Part shown: piece after piece, positions 1 to 8,361 of the stretch | Position numbering within the stretch: the stretch's first letter is position 1 | Layout: each line of letters starts with the position of its first letter | Assembly (NCBI GenBank): GCA_028705705.1 | Contig: JAQWCZ010000002.1 | Coordinates: 1 to 27,443 of the forward strand | Origin: Paludibacter sp. | GTDB lineage: Bacteria; Bacteroidota; Bacteroidia; Bacteroidales; Paludibacteraceae | Reading direction: 5' to 3' | Length of the DNA: 27,443 nt | The notes under the pieces: generated by a model | Seen by the model: the letters and a program-made list of their open reading frames with translations, nothing else | The model's database searches: none | What the model was told of the DNA's origin: nothing | Program-made: the position numbers and the translations under genes

Positions 1-1
1 G

Positions 2-535
2 GCCTGGACGCAGGTGGGAGGCGAGATTTTGTACATCGAATCCAGTTTGAGCAAGAGTAAAGCTCCCAAGCTTACGCTGACCGGTAATCTCGGAGATGTG
101 ATGAAAGAGTCAGCTATGCTGGCGCTTGAATACATCAAGTCACATGCAGAACAATTGCATATTGATCCGCTGTTGTTTGATGACTGGAATGTGCATGTCC
201 ACGTGCCGGAAGGAGCAATACCCAAAGATGGCCCTTCTGCCGGCATCACCATGGTTACAGCCCTGGCATCTGCCTTTACCAAACGTAAGGTGCGTAAGAA
301 CTTAGCCATGACCGGAGAAATTACCCTGCGTGGAAAAGTGTTGCCTGTAGGTGGAATCAAGGAAAAAATTCTGGCCGCCAAGCGTGCAGGTATTACCGAC
401 ATCATCCTGTGTCAGGATAATCAGAAAGATATTGATGAAATAAAAGCTGTTTACCTCAAAGGCCTGAACTTCCATTTTGTGAAAGACATCATGGAGGTGT
501 TGGAGTTTGCTTTGCTGAAAGAAAAGGTTAACTAA
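2..535 (+). CDS. lon: ATP-dependent protease Lon, C-terminal proteolytic domain (5' end outside window)
   Basis: Only the last 177 codons are present; the reading frame is open to the window edge. This is the Ser-Lys peptidase domain of Lon, the cytoplasmic AAA+ protease that degrades misfolded and regulatory proteins. The catalytic serine lies in the PKDGPSAG motif and the catalytic lysine in GGIKEKIL, 43 residues later, which is the normal Lon spacing. The C-terminus is intact, ending a few residues after the conserved helix that follows [12 protein letters not shown]. The gene converges on ssb, and the space between them is filled by a large inverted repeat (545-707) that may end both transcripts. 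Identification is firm; the ATPase half cannot be assessed. Confidence 0.95.
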   Translation, partial: AWTQVGGEILYIESSLSKSKAPKLTLTGNLGDVMKESAMLALEYIKSHAEQLHIDPLLFDDWNVHVHVPEGAIPKDGPSAGITMVTALASAFTKRKVRKNLAMTGEITLRGKVLPVGGIKEKILAAKRAGITDIILCQDNQKDIDEIKAVYLKGLNFHFVKDIMEVLEFALLKEKVN

Positions 536-544
536 TTTATTAAT

Positions 545-707
545 AACCACAAAAGGCACAAAAGAAAAACTAAGGAAACACAAAAGAGTGAATAATGAAT
601 AGTGATTAATTGATTAAAAGAGTTTAAAATTTAAATCAATATAATCTTTTAATTATTAATTATTGCTTTTGTGTTTCCTTAGTTTTTCTTTTGTGCCTTT
701 TGTGGTT
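545..707. repeat. 42-bp perfect inverted repeat between convergent lon and ssb
   Basis: The arms at 545-586 and 666-707 are exact reverse complements (42 of 42), separated by 79 bases. The inner AT-rich segment is also partly self-complementary (for example GATTAAAAGA near 610 against TCTTTTAATTATT near 645), so almost the whole 163 bases can fold into one long hairpin. The arms are built from CACAAAAG/GGCACAAAAG-like words. It sits exactly between two stop codons facing each other, so a bidirectional terminator is one role; a dispersed intergenic repeat is another. The inverted repeat is seen directly; the role is inferred. Confidence 0.9.
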
Positions 708-713
708 TAATAA

Positions 714-1157
714 TTAGAATGGCAATCCACTATCTTCCTCATCTGCCGGAGGAGCAACAGGTTGTTCAGGTTCCGGTGTGGCGGGTTGTTGTGTCGCTGC
801 CGGTGTTTGATACTCTCCGGTTTCAGTTTTCTTACCAAGTAACTGGATGTTATCAGCATAAATCTCAGTAGTATATCTTTTGATACCGTCTTTTTCCCAG
901 GAGCGGGTTTGAATTTTTCCTTCAATATATAACTGGGATCCTTTCCGAATGTATTTCTCAGCAATTTCTGCCAAACCACGCCAGGCAACGATGTTGTGCC
1001 ATTCGGTGCGGTCGGGAACTTGTGTTCCGTTTTGCATGGTGAAGCCTCTTTCTGTTGTTGCTAATGGAAAATTAGCAACAGCCACATTCTTGTCGAGATA
1101 GCGTACTTCGGGGTCTTTGCCCACGTTTCCTACTAAGATAACTTTGTTTACAGACAT
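714..1157 (-). CDS. ssb: single-stranded DNA-binding protein
   Basis: A 147-residue SSB that coats single-stranded DNA during replication, repair and recombination. The N-terminus [20 protein letters not shown] opens the OB fold, which covers about residues 1-110. A Pro/Gln/Glu-rich flexible linker follows, and the protein ends in the acidic tip EEDSGLPF, the usual docking site for SSB partner proteins. An in-frame start 50 codons upstream (1307) would add a basic stretch foreign to SSB, so I chose the ATG at 1157, which follows an A-rich stretch typical of Bacteroidota starts. The length is normal. It converges with lon. In many Bacteroidota ssb lies next to gldE; here gldE is about 10 kb away. 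Confidence 0.95.
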   Translation of the reverse strand: MSVNKVILVGNVGKDPEVRYLDKNVAVANFPLATTERGFTMQNGTQVPDRTEWHNIVAWRGLAEIAEKYIRKGSQLYIEGKIQTRSWEKDGIKRYTTEIYADNIQLLGKKTETGEYQTPAATQQPATPEPEQPVAPPADEEDSGLPF

Positions 1158-1299
1158 AATTTTTTTGTTTTTTAGGTTGGTAATAAAATTAATTCGACGT
1201 AAAAGTAACGCTATTTTAATTTTCAGCCAACCTAATTTATTTAATATATTCTTAAATTCACTTAAATCAATGCTATTCGCTATTCGTTGTTTGTTATTT

Positions 1300-1322
1300 G
1301 GGCGCAAGCGTTGCGCCCCTAC
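1300..1322 (-). repeat. REP-like hairpin GTAGGGGCGCAACGCTTGCGCCC, copy 1
   Basis: Read on the minus strand this is GTAG followed by a GC-rich hairpin (GGGCGCAA / TTGCGCCC around a 3-base loop). It lies 7 bases beyond the 3' end of ridA (minus strand), in otherwise AT-rich sequence. A second copy, differing only in the loop region (AAC versus AAT), lies at 7370-7392. A GTAG tetranucleotide before a GC-rich palindrome is the classic form of REP elements mobilised by RAYT (Y1-type) transposases. The element is seen directly; membership of a REP family is inferred, since no RAYT gene is in the window. Confidence 0.75.
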
Positions 1323-1328
1323 AATTCA

Positions 1329-1712
1329 CTATTCACTCTTAACAGCAACTGTCTCAATTTCAACCAATGCTCCCAAAGGAAGATCTTTCACAGCAAATGC
1401 TGCACGTGCCGGAAAATCTGATTTGAAATATTGTTTATAAACTTCATTCATAGCAGCAAAATTAGCGATATCAGATAAATAGACACGGTTTTTAACCACA
1501 TCATCCAAATTATATCCGGCTGCTTGCAGGATAGCAGTAATATTTTTAAATACCTGATCGGTCTGACCGGCAATGTCGGCTGCTTCAATCTTAGCTGTTG
1601 CCGGGTTAATGGGTAACTGACCCGAAATATATAGCGTGTCGTTTACCTCGACAGCCTGACTGTACGGTCCGACTGCCACAGGGGCATGGGGAGTGGAGAT
1701 GATTCGTTTCAT
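1329..1712 (-). CDS. ridA: RidA family reactive enamine/imine deaminase
   Basis: A 127-residue protein of the YjgF/YER057c/UK114 family, the typical full length. RidA hydrolyses reactive 2-aminoacrylate-type enamine/imine intermediates released by PLP enzymes to 2-keto acids and ammonia, protecting those enzymes in the cytoplasm. Visible family residues are Tyr17 in GPYSQA, Arg103 in FPARAAF and Glu120 in GALVEIE, matching the Tyr/Arg/Glu set of deaminase-active RidA proteins. Members normally form trimers with active sites at the subunit interfaces. A good Bacteroidetes-type promoter precedes it (1756-1785). It is not tightly coupled to ssb: a 171-base gap with a REP-like hairpin separates them. 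Confidence 0.95.
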   Translation of the reverse strand: MKRIISTPHAPVAVGPYSQAVEVNDTLYISGQLPINPATAKIEAADIAGQTDQVFKNITAILQAAGYNLDDVVKNRVYLSDIANFAAMNEVYKQYFKSDFPARAAFAVKDLPLGALVEIETVAVKSE

Positions 1713-1755
1713 TTTTAATGTGATAATGTGCCAATGACGGATGTTAATCAGGTAA

Positions 1756-1785
1756 CAAAAATAATAAAACTTTTCAGCATGACAA
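1756..1785 (-). promoter_or_regulatory. Bacteroidetes-type promoter for ridA
   Basis: On the minus strand TTG (1785-1783) is followed after 19 bases by TATTTTTG (1763-1756), matching the Bacteroidetes sigma-ABfr pattern TTG-N19-TAnnTTTG. Transcription would begin near 1749, about 37 bases before the ridA ATG. This is the best promoter match in the window, by eye only. Confidence 0.65.
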
Positions 1786-1968
1786 TTGTTTTGATAACGG
1801 AATGTATCACTTGCGTTATTTTATTGAGAATGAGTGTGTATTTATATTAAGTTGAATTATAAATTTCAAACGTTTGCGCTTTAAAAAATTGTTTTTTCAG
1901 AAGATTTAACATTAATTCTTTTGTAAATCGAATAGTTTTGAAATCATTATTAATTCTTTTAAAAAATT

Positions 1969-3222
1969 ATGCTTATGAAAAAGATTACTTTTATTCTTGT
2001 AATGCTTGTGACTGCATTGTCACTTTCTGCTGTTAATTTGAATGTAGTTGGATCTATGAATGGTTGGAATAACAACGATGCAGGTTATTTAATGACTGAA
2101 ATTGGAACAACTGGCATATACACGCTTGAAAAAACATTAGCTGCTGGTTCATATGAATTTAAGGTGGTATATTCCAATACCTGGAATGGAGCTTCTGGTG
2201 ATAATCGTAAGTTTGTTTTAAGTGAACAAAAAGCAGTAAAGTTTTATGCAAAAGATAACTCCGGAACAGTTTTGTTTTTTTCCGATGCTCAGGAGTTATA
2301 TGTAATAGGTGCAACAGTTGGTGGTTGGGATGCAACCAATATGAAATTGATGACCAATACCACTACTGATGCTACTTATACTGCTGATGTTGTTGCAGGA
2401 ACTTATAAAATCGTTTCTAAAGACATAAACAATAATATTGTATGGAACGACATAACACCTGCTGATCAAACAGTTGGAGGAACAGGAAACTTTACTATTA
2501 AACTGGATTTTGCCACTTTTGCTGCCAGTGCAACAGCCAACGCTCCTGTAGATCCATCTTTAACGGGTTTATCTGATTCTTATATTTTTGTAGGATCAGA
2601 TCCGGAGAGTGCAACTTGGTACAATGCCAATGCAACATATCAGGCAGAAAGCTTTCATGGAAAGAATTTAGGTTCAGTTACAACTCCTGTATATATTGGT
2701 GGTGAAATTAAAACAACACCTATTTTAGATGGTGTAACTGTAAAGTTTTTTTATGAACTTGAAGATGTTGCAACTTCGACAAAGTTGGGAGTAAATGAAG
2801 TAAATATTCCCTGGTCGGTTAATGATGGTGATAAATCTAAATGGAAATCTACGGCAGGAACAAATGTGTTTACCGGAGCAAGTCTGGTTAAAGGGAATGC
2901 ATATAAATTAAACGTTTGGTTCAATGCTACAGATGGTACTGCTACTTTGTGGGATAGTAACAATAGTGCTAATTATGTTGCTACATTTACATATGATGTT
3001 GGTACAAACAATCTCGAAAATGAAAATATTGGTCATCGTGTTTATGTGCAATCTGGTTTGATACGTGCTGAATTCGAAGGAATGGCGGTTGTAGAACTTT
3101 ATTCCATCACCGGCCAGCAACTCAAATCAGTTCAGGTTAATAACGAATTCTCAGAGACTGTTCGTCCGGGTGTGTATGTATTACGCATTAACGATAAATC
3201 ACATAAGGTGATTGTAAAGTAG
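1969..3222 (+). CDS. secreted T9SS cargo protein with X25/SusE-like domains, paralog 1
   Basis: A 417-residue exported protein. The Sec signal peptide (MKKITFILVMLVTALSLSA) is followed by a first beta-sandwich domain (about 22-100; VVGSMNGWN ... LAAGSYEFKVVY) that resembles starch-binding X25 or SusE-type modules. A second, similar unit (about 107-190; YVIGATVGGWD ... VVAGTYKIV) follows, then an unassigned beta-rich region (about 195-345). The last 62 residues (356-417) form a type A T9SS sorting domain with the hallmarks VELYSITGQQLKS and PGVYVLRI. Known biology: such domains send proteins through the PorT/Sov-type outer-membrane system and are cleaved off or used for anchoring. The second ATG (1975) is an equally good start. 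The next gene is a paralog of equal length. Glycan binding is inferred; no catalytic motif is visible. Confidence 0.85.
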   Translation: MLMKKITFILVMLVTALSLSAVNLNVVGSMNGWNNNDAGYLMTEIGTTGIYTLEKTLAAGSYEFKVVYSNTWNGASGDNRKFVLSEQKAVKFYAKDNSGTVLFFSDAQELYVIGATVGGWDATNMKLMTNTTTDATYTADVVAGTYKIVSKDINNNIVWNDITPADQTVGGTGNFTIKLDFATFAASATANAPVDPSLTGLSDSYIFVGSDPESATWYNANATYQAESFHGKNLGSVTTPVYIGGEIKTTPILDGVTVKFFYELEDVATSTKLGVNEVNIPWSVNDGDKSKWKSTAGTNVFTGASLVKGNAYKLNVWFNATDGTATLWDSNNSANYVATFTYDVGTNNLENENIGHRVYVQSGLIRAEFEGMAVVELYSITGQQLKSVQVNNEFSETVRPGVYVLRINDKSHKVIVK

Positions 3223-3248
3223 GTGATGGTTTTTAATTGGTTAATTAG

Positions 3249-3280
3249 AAGGTCATTGATATCAAATGGCCTTTTAATTT
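3249..3280 (+). terminator. probable terminator after T9SS paralog 1
   Basis: AAGGTCATT (3249-3257) pairs with AATGGCCTT (3265-3273) with one G-U pair, followed by a T-rich stretch. A very similar stem follows paralog 2, so the duplicated unit seems to include the terminator. Confidence 0.6.
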
Positions 3281-3309
3281 TTAATTCTACATTGTTTAAT
3301 TAAATAATT

Positions 3310-4563
3310 ATGCGTATGAAAAAAATTACTTTTATTGTTTTACTACTGATCTCAGCTTTATCAATTTTTGCTGTAGATTTGACCGTAACAGGTAGTTTCC
3401 CAGACAATTCCTGGGTAAATAATAATACTGATTTTTTAATGACTGAAATTGGAACAACTGGCATTTATAAACTTGAAAAAACCTTACCTGCCGGTACGTA
3501 TGAATTTAAAGTGTTTTATACCGGAACCTGGAATGGCCCCTCTGATGGGGATAATCGTGTGATTGTTTTAACGGAAGAAAAAACGGTTAGCTTTTATGCG
3601 AAAATTGATGGAGCCATCAGATTTTTCTCTGATGTTCAGGAGTTATATGTACTTGGTTCAACAGTTGGTGGTTGGGATGCTGCCAATATGAAACTGATGA
3701 CCAATTCCACTGCTGATGCTACTTATACAGCTGATGTTGTTGCAGGAACTTATAAAATTGTTGTGAAGGATAAGAATGGTGGAATTGTATGGAACGACAT
3801 TACACCTGCTGATCAAACAGTTGGGGGCACAGGGAATTATACCATTAAACTGGATTTTGCAACTTTTGCTGCCAGTGCAACAGCCAATGCTCCTGTAATT
3901 CCATCTATAACAGGCCTATCTGATTCCTATATATTTGTTGGAGAAAATCCTGATAATGCAACCTGGTACAATGCAAATGCAACTTATCAAGCAGAAAACT
4001 TTCATGAGAAGAATTTAGGTACGGTATCTTCTGTTTTATTTTTAGGTGGTGAAATAAAAACAACTCCAGTGTTGGATGGCGTAACCGTGAAACTTTTTTA
4101 TGAAATTGAGGATCAGGGAGTCAAGTTGGGAGTAAATGAGGTGGGAATACCCTGGTTGGCAAATGACGGTGATAAATCTCAATGGAAGAGCGCAACAGGC
4201 ACTAATGTATTAACCGGAACTACTTTAGTCAATGGGAATACATATTCTCTGCATGTTTGGTTTAATGCCACAGAAGGTACTACTACGTTATGGGATAGTA
4301 ACAATATGGCTAATTATGTTGCTACTTTTATTTATGATGCGAGTACAAACACACAGGTAAATAGAAATATTGGTGTGCGGATATATACAGAATACGGTTT
4401 AGTACGTGCTGATTTTGAAGGAATGGCTGTTGTTGAACTCTTTTCCATCACCGGCCAGCAACTCAAATCAGTTCAGGTTAATAATGAATTCTCAGAAACT
4501 GTTCGTCCGGGTGTGTATGTATTACGCATTAACGATAAATCACATAAGGTGATTGTAAAGTAG
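3310..4563 (+). CDS. secreted T9SS cargo protein with X25/SusE-like domains, paralog 2
   Basis: A 417-residue paralog of the preceding gene with the same order: signal peptide (MKKITFIVLLLISALSIFA), two Trp-containing beta-sandwich units (VTGSFPDNSW ... PAGTYEFKVFY and YVLGSTVGGWD ... VVAGTYKIV), an unassigned beta-rich region with the shared HVWFNATEGTTTLWDSNN block, and a type A T9SS sorting domain at the end. The last 39 residues are identical to paralog 1, while the N-terminal and linker regions (355-365) differ clearly. It starts 87 bases after paralog 1 stops; the start has the same ATG-codon-ATG-AAA arrangement, so initiation could be at 3310 or 3316. Tandem duplication is plain; the ligand is unknown. 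Confidence 0.85.
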   Translation: MRMKKITFIVLLLISALSIFAVDLTVTGSFPDNSWVNNNTDFLMTEIGTTGIYKLEKTLPAGTYEFKVFYTGTWNGPSDGDNRVIVLTEEKTVSFYAKIDGAIRFFSDVQELYVLGSTVGGWDAANMKLMTNSTADATYTADVVAGTYKIVVKDKNGGIVWNDITPADQTVGGTGNYTIKLDFATFAASATANAPVIPSITGLSDSYIFVGENPDNATWYNANATYQAENFHEKNLGTVSSVLFLGGEIKTTPVLDGVTVKLFYEIEDQGVKLGVNEVGIPWLANDGDKSQWKSATGTNVLTGTTLVNGNTYSLHVWFNATEGTTTLWDSNNMANYVATFIYDASTNTQVNRNIGVRIYTEYGLVRADFEGMAVVELFSITGQQLKSVQVNNEFSETVRPGVYVLRINDKSHKVIVK

Positions 4564-4587
4564 GTACTGGTTTTTAATTGGTTTCTT

Positions 4588-4619
4588 AAAAAGGTCATTC
4601 GCAAGGATGGCCTTTTTTT
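4588..4619 (+). terminator. intrinsic terminator after T9SS paralog 2
   Basis: AAAAAGGTCAT (4588-4598) pairs with ATGGCCTTTTT (4607-4617) with one G-U pair, ending in a run of seven T. It separates the paralog pair from the valS promoter. Confidence 0.8.
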
Positions 4620-4656
4620 GTGTTTCTATTTCCTTTTACTTCTCCGCTATTTTATT

Positions 4657-4664
4657 TATCTTTG
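4657..4664 (+). promoter_or_regulatory. -7 box TATCTTTG upstream of valS
   Basis: Matches TAnnTTTG exactly, just after the terminator of the preceding gene. Transcription would start near 4671, giving a leader of about 78 bases that contains the 15-bp inverted repeat at 4690-4722. The -33 region is not convincing. Confidence 0.5.
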
Positions 4665-4689
4665 CACTCCAAAATATATATCGTTCATT

Positions 4690-4722
4690 AAACCTGTCAG
4701 GTTTTTGAAACCTGACAGGTTT
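4690..4722. repeat. AAACCTGTCAGGTTT inverted repeat in the valS leader
   Basis: Arms 4690-4704 and 4708-4722 are perfect 15-bp reverse complements around a TTG loop. Each arm is itself nearly palindromic (AACCTG-CAGGTT), so the whole is a nested palindrome. I recall AACCTGTCAGGTTT-type words as recurring in Bacteroidota intergenic regions. It lies in the expected 5' leader of valS, so it could form an RNA hairpin there, but a dispersed repeat is at least as likely. Confidence 0.85.
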
Positions 4723-4748
4723 GAAATATATTAACAATACAAACACAA

Positions 4749-7361
4749 ATGGAATTAGCAAGCAAATACAATCCTGCAGACATAGAGTCGAAGTGGTATC
4801 AGTACTGGTTGGAAAAAGGTTTTTTTAAATCAACACCTGATAATCGGGAACCTTATACGATTGTCATACCGCCGCCAAACGTCACAGGTGTACTGCACAT
4901 GGGACACATGCTGAATAATACCATACAGGATGTATTGGTGCGCCGCGCCCGCATGAAGGGTAAGAACGCCTGCTGGGTGCCGGGTACCGACCATGCTTCC
5001 ATTGCAACGGAAGCAAAGGTTGTGGGAAAACTTGCTGCCGAAGGAATCAAAAAAACGGATCTTACCCGGGAACAGTTCCTGGAGCATGCGTGGGATTGGA
5101 CGCATAAACACGGGGGAATTATCCTGGAACAATTGAAAAAACTGGGAGCTTCGTGTGATTGGGACCGGACGGCTTTTACCATGGATGAACCGCGATCGGA
5201 GAGCGTGATTAAAGTGTTTATCGACTTGTATAATAAGGGCTTGATTTACCGTGGGGTAAGAATGGTAAACTGGGATCCGAAAGCTTTAACTGCCTTATCA
5301 GACGAAGAAGTTATCTACAAAGAAGTAACTGGTAAATTATATTATCTGCGTTATAAAATTGAAGGGGAAGACGGTTATGCAGTCGTAGCAACAACCCGTC
5401 CGGAGACTATCATGGGCGATACCGCAATGTGTATTAATCCCAATGACCCCAAAAATGCACATCTGAAAGGAAAGAAAGTGCTAGTTCCGCTGATTAACCG
5501 TTCGATACCCGTGATTGAAGATGAATATGTGGATATTGAATTTGGTACAGGTTGTCTGAAAGTGACACCGGCGCATGATGTGAATGACTATGTGCTGGGT
5601 GAAAAATACAACCTGCCTTCGATTGATATTTTCAACGTGGATGGTACCCTGAACGAACATGGGGAAATGTATGCAAACATGGATCGTTTTGAGGTACGCA
5701 CTAAGATTGAAAAAGACCTGGAAGCTGCCGGTTTACTTGAAAAGATTGAACCATACACCAATAAAGTGGGTTTTTCGGAGAGAACGGATGTTGTTATCGA
5801 ACCCAAACTATCGATGCAATGGTTCCTGAAAATGGAAAAACTGGCCCAACCGGCTTTGCAGGCAGTCATGAACGATGATATTAAGTTACATCCTGCCAAG
5901 TTTAAAAATACCTATCGTCACTGGATGGAAAACGTCAAGGACTGGTGTATTTCCCGTCAGCTTTGGTGGGGACACCGCATCCCTGCCTGGTTCCTTCCGC
6001 AGGGTGGTTTCGTGGTAGCTGCAACACGTGAAGATGCCTTAGAAAAAGCAAAGCAAATTGTCAATTATATGATTTGCGCCGATGACTTGCGTCAGGATGA
6101 GGATTGTTTAGATACCTGGTTTTCTTCGTGGTTGTGGCCGATTTCGGTGTTCGATGGAATTAATAAGCCGGATAATGAGGATATCCGTTATTATTACCCG
6201 ACCGATGATTTGGTGACTGCTCCGGAAATTTTGTTTTTCTGGGTGGCGCGTATGATCATTGCCGGTTATGAATATGAAGGTAAACTCCCCTTTAAAAATG
6301 TATACCTGACCGGTATTGTGCGGGATAAACTGGGCAGAAAAATGTCGAAGTCGCTTGGGAATTCTCCGGATCCGCTTAACCTGATTGCTCATTATGGGGC
6401 AGATGCGGTTCGATTGGGGATGTTATTTACCTCTCCTGCCGGGAATGACCTGCCTTACGATGATTCTTTGTGCGAACAGGGACGGAATTTCAATAATAAA
6501 ATATGGAATGCTTTCCGTCTGGTAAAAGGATGGGAAGTGAAAGAGATGCCACAGCCTGAATCTGCAGCGGTTGCCATCAACTGGTTCGACTCACAACTGT
6601 CGAGAACGATAGCTGAGATTGATGATTTGTTTGCTAAATACCGCTTGTCGGAGGCCCTGATGGCGGTGTACAAGTTGTTTTGGGACGATTTCTCTTCCTG
6701 GTATCTGGAAATGATCAAGCCAGCTTATCAACAGCCGGTTGACAAGGCAACCTATGATGCAACCCTCCGATTCTTCGATGTGTTACTGAAAATCCTGCAT
6801 CCCTTCATGCCTTTTATCACGGAAGAACTCTGGCAAGCCTTGCAGGATAGAAAAGAGGGTGAGAGTATCATGGTAACCCTGCAGCCGGAACTGCAGCCGG
6901 CAAATGAACTGCTTATCATGCAGTTTGAAAGGGTAAAGGAAATCATTGCCGGTGTTCGTACGATTCGTTTGCAAAAGAATGTCCCGAATAAAGAACGACT
7001 TAGTTTGCAAATTACCGGAGAACATGATTTTGAGTTCGATGCTGTTATCGTGAAATTGTGTAACCTGACTGCAATTGAAGTGGTTGAAGAAAAATCTTCC
7101 GGCTCAATTTCTTTCTTAGTGGGAACGACCGAGTATGCCGTACCCATGGGTAATTTAATCAATGCGGAAGAGGAAATTCAGAAAATGGAAGCTGAAATTA
7201 ACTATCTTAAAGGTTTTTTGGTTTCGGTTATGAAGAAATTAGGCAATGAAAAATTCGTTGCTAATGCCAAACCGGAAGTAGTTGAAGCGGAACGTAAAAA
7301 GCAGGCAGATGCTGAAAGTAAAATTGCTTCACTGAAAGAAGCGATTGCGGGAATGAAATAG
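4749..7361 (+). CDS. valS: valine--tRNA ligase
   Basis: Class I aminoacyl-tRNA synthetase of 870 residues, the normal length, that charges tRNA(Val) and clears mischarged threonine. The Rossmann catalytic core carries the HIGH signature as HMGH (50-53) and the KMSKS signature exactly (531-535). The CP1 editing domain is present with [13 protein letters not shown] and [13 protein letters not shown]. The anticodon-binding helical domain follows, and the C-terminal arm (about 805-870) is a Glu/Lys-rich coiled coil, as usual in ValRS. It is probably monocistronic at its 5' side (own -7 box and leader hairpin). A REP-like hairpin starts 9 bases after its stop codon. Confidence 0.98.
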   Translation: MELASKYNPADIESKWYQYWLEKGFFKSTPDNREPYTIVIPPPNVTGVLHMGHMLNNTIQDVLVRRARMKGKNACWVPGTDHASIATEAKVVGKLAAEGIKKTDLTREQFLEHAWDWTHKHGGIILEQLKKLGASCDWDRTAFTMDEPRSESVIKVFIDLYNKGLIYRGVRMVNWDPKALTALSDEEVIYKEVTGKLYYLRYKIEGEDGYAVVATTRPETIMGDTAMCINPNDPKNAHLKGKKVLVPLINRSIPVIEDEYVDIEFGTGCLKVTPAHDVNDYVLGEKYNLPSIDIFNVDGTLNEHGEMYANMDRFEVRTKIEKDLEAAGLLEKIEPYTNKVGFSERTDVVIEPKLSMQWFLKMEKLAQPALQAVMNDDIKLHPAKFKNTYRHWMENVKDWCISRQLWWGHRIPAWFLPQGGFVVAATREDALEKAKQIVNYMICADDLRQDEDCLDTWFSSWLWPISVFDGINKPDNEDIRYYYPTDDLVTAPEILFFWVARMIIAGYEYEGKLPFKNVYLTGIVRDKLGRKMSKSLGNSPDPLNLIAHYGADAVRLGMLFTSPAGNDLPYDDSLCEQGRNFNNKIWNAFRLVKGWEVKEMPQPESAAVAINWFDSQLSRTIAEIDDLFAKYRLSEALMAVYKLFWDDFSSWYLEMIKPAYQQPVDKATYDATLRFFDVLLKILHPFMPFITEELWQALQDRKEGESIMVTLQPELQPANELLIMQFERVKEIIAGVRTIRLQKNVPNKERLSLQITGEHDFEFDAVIVKLCNLTAIEVVEEKSSGSISFLVGTTEYAVPMGNLINAEEEIQKMEAEINYLKGFLVSVMKKLGNEKFVANAKPEVVEAERKKQADAESKIASLKEAIAGMK

Positions 7362-7369
7362 CGAATAGC

Positions 7370-7392
7370 GTAGGGGCGCAATGCTTGCGCCC
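7370..7392 (+). repeat. REP-like hairpin GTAGGGGCGCAATGCTTGCGCCC, copy 2
   Basis: The same element as 1300-1322, here on the plus strand just after the valS stop. GGGCGCAA (7374-7381) pairs with TTGCGCCC (7385-7392). As in copy 1, the words GAATAGCG and AATAGTGAATTG flank it. The hairpin could also end or stabilise the valS mRNA. Confidence 0.75.
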
Positions 7393-7429
7393 TAATAGTG
7401 AATTGCGGAAAGCCGGGTTGTTTGGTTTT

Positions 7430-7480
7430 GCTTCCAGAGGAAGCCAAGCTTACACCAGCCAGTTTACTGGCTGGTGTAAG
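7430..7480. repeat. two adjacent palindromes in the valS-IMPase gap
   Basis: GCTTCC-AGA-GGAAGC occupies 7430-7444. Five bases later a perfect 15-bp stem (7449-7463 with 7466-7480; arms start CTTACACCAGCC) closes a 2-base loop. The second is one of the strongest hairpins in the window, but no T-run follows, so it is not a standard terminator. Together with the REP-like hairpin at 7370 this 205-base gap holds three stem-loops and is more GC-rich than other gaps. Function unknown. Confidence 0.8.
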
Positions 7481-7566
7481 TGAACCACCAACACCGGGAG
7501 CTGCCGTAGGTAGCGAAACGACCGTAGACTGGTGACATTAGACTTTTAGATTAGATTAGATAAAAT

Positions 7567-8355
7567 ATGAACAAAAATATTTGCTTCAAAACCTGCGAAA
7601 TTGCTAAAAAAGCAGGAGCATTCATTGCTGAACAACGTAAAGGTTTCAGCCAGTCGATGGTGGAGCACAAAGGCTTGCACGACCTGGTGAGCTATGTCGA
7701 CCGGGAAGCGGAGAAAATGATTATTGCCGAACTGAGCGAGGTGCTGCCCGAAGCGGGATTTATCGCGGAAGAAGGTACCAACAACAGTCGTGGTGAAAAG
7801 TATAACTGGATCATTGATCCGTTGGATGGTACGACCAATTTCATACAGGGCATTCCGACTTATGCGGTGAGTATCGCGCTGATGGAACATAACGAACTGG
7901 TGGTGGGTGTGGTGTTTGAAATCGGTCAGCAGGAGTGTTTTTATGCCTGGAAAAATGGCGGAGCTTATCTGAATGGAGAAAAAATTCGGGTTTCGGATAA
8001 AAACGATTTGCATCTTTCTTTGCTGGCTACCGGTTTTCCATATACCAATTTTGATATGTTGGATGACTATATGACTTTTCTGAAATGGATGTTACGGAAT
8101 TCGCGCGGGGTACGTCGTATTGGCTCTGCTGCTACTGATCTGGCTTATGTGGCCTGTGGCCGTTTTGATGCTTTTTGGGAATATGGACTGAAACCCTGGG
8201 ATATGGCTGCAGGTGCTTTACTTATTAAAGAAGCTGGAGGAAAAGTTTCTGATTTCAAGGGAACGGACAATTATGTCTTTGGTAATGATATTGTTTCGAC
8301 GAACGGTTTGTTACAGGAAGATATTTTACGGAAATTAAAAGAATTTATTGCCTGA
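7567..8355 (+). CDS. inositol monophosphatase family protein
   Basis: A 262-residue Mg2+-dependent phosphatase of the IMPase/SuhB family. Metal ligands are visible: Glu68/Glu69 in IAEEG, Asp84 and Asp87 in WIIDPLDGTTNF, and Asp212 in WDMAAGALLIKEAGG, giving both PROSITE-type signatures. It likely removes phosphate from inositol-1-phosphate or another small phospho-sugar in the cytoplasm; family members also include CysQ-like and SuhB-like proteins, and the sequence alone does not settle the substrate. The ATG at 7567 is the only sensible start. The MFS gene begins 6 bases after its stop, so the two are probably co-transcribed and may share a substrate pathway, which is an inference. Confidence 0.92.
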   Translation: MNKNICFKTCEIAKKAGAFIAEQRKGFSQSMVEHKGLHDLVSYVDREAEKMIIAELSEVLPEAGFIAEEGTNNSRGEKYNWIIDPLDGTTNFIQGIPTYAVSIALMEHNELVVGVVFEIGQQECFYAWKNGGAYLNGEKIRVSDKNDLHLSLLATGFPYTNFDMLDDYMTFLKWMLRNSRGVRRIGSAATDLAYVACGRFDAFWEYGLKPWDMAAGALLIKEAGGKVSDFKGTDNYVFGNDIVSTNGLLQEDILRKLKEFIA

Positions 8356-8361
8356 TAGAAG

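Noticed and set aside
1867..1876. Palindrome CAAACGTTTG upstream of the first T9SS paralog, as a LacI-type operator
   Set aside because: Only 10 bases with no symmetric flanks, no regulator gene nearby, and not repeated before paralog 2.
1900..1935. Promoter for the T9SS paralogs around ATTAATTCTTTTG
   Set aside because: The box has two extra bases relative to TAnnTTTG and the spacing does not fit; not reported as a feature.
7546..8013. Minus-strand open frame opposite the IMPase gene
   Set aside because: Shadow of the IMPase gene, which has complete catalytic motifs on the plus strand.
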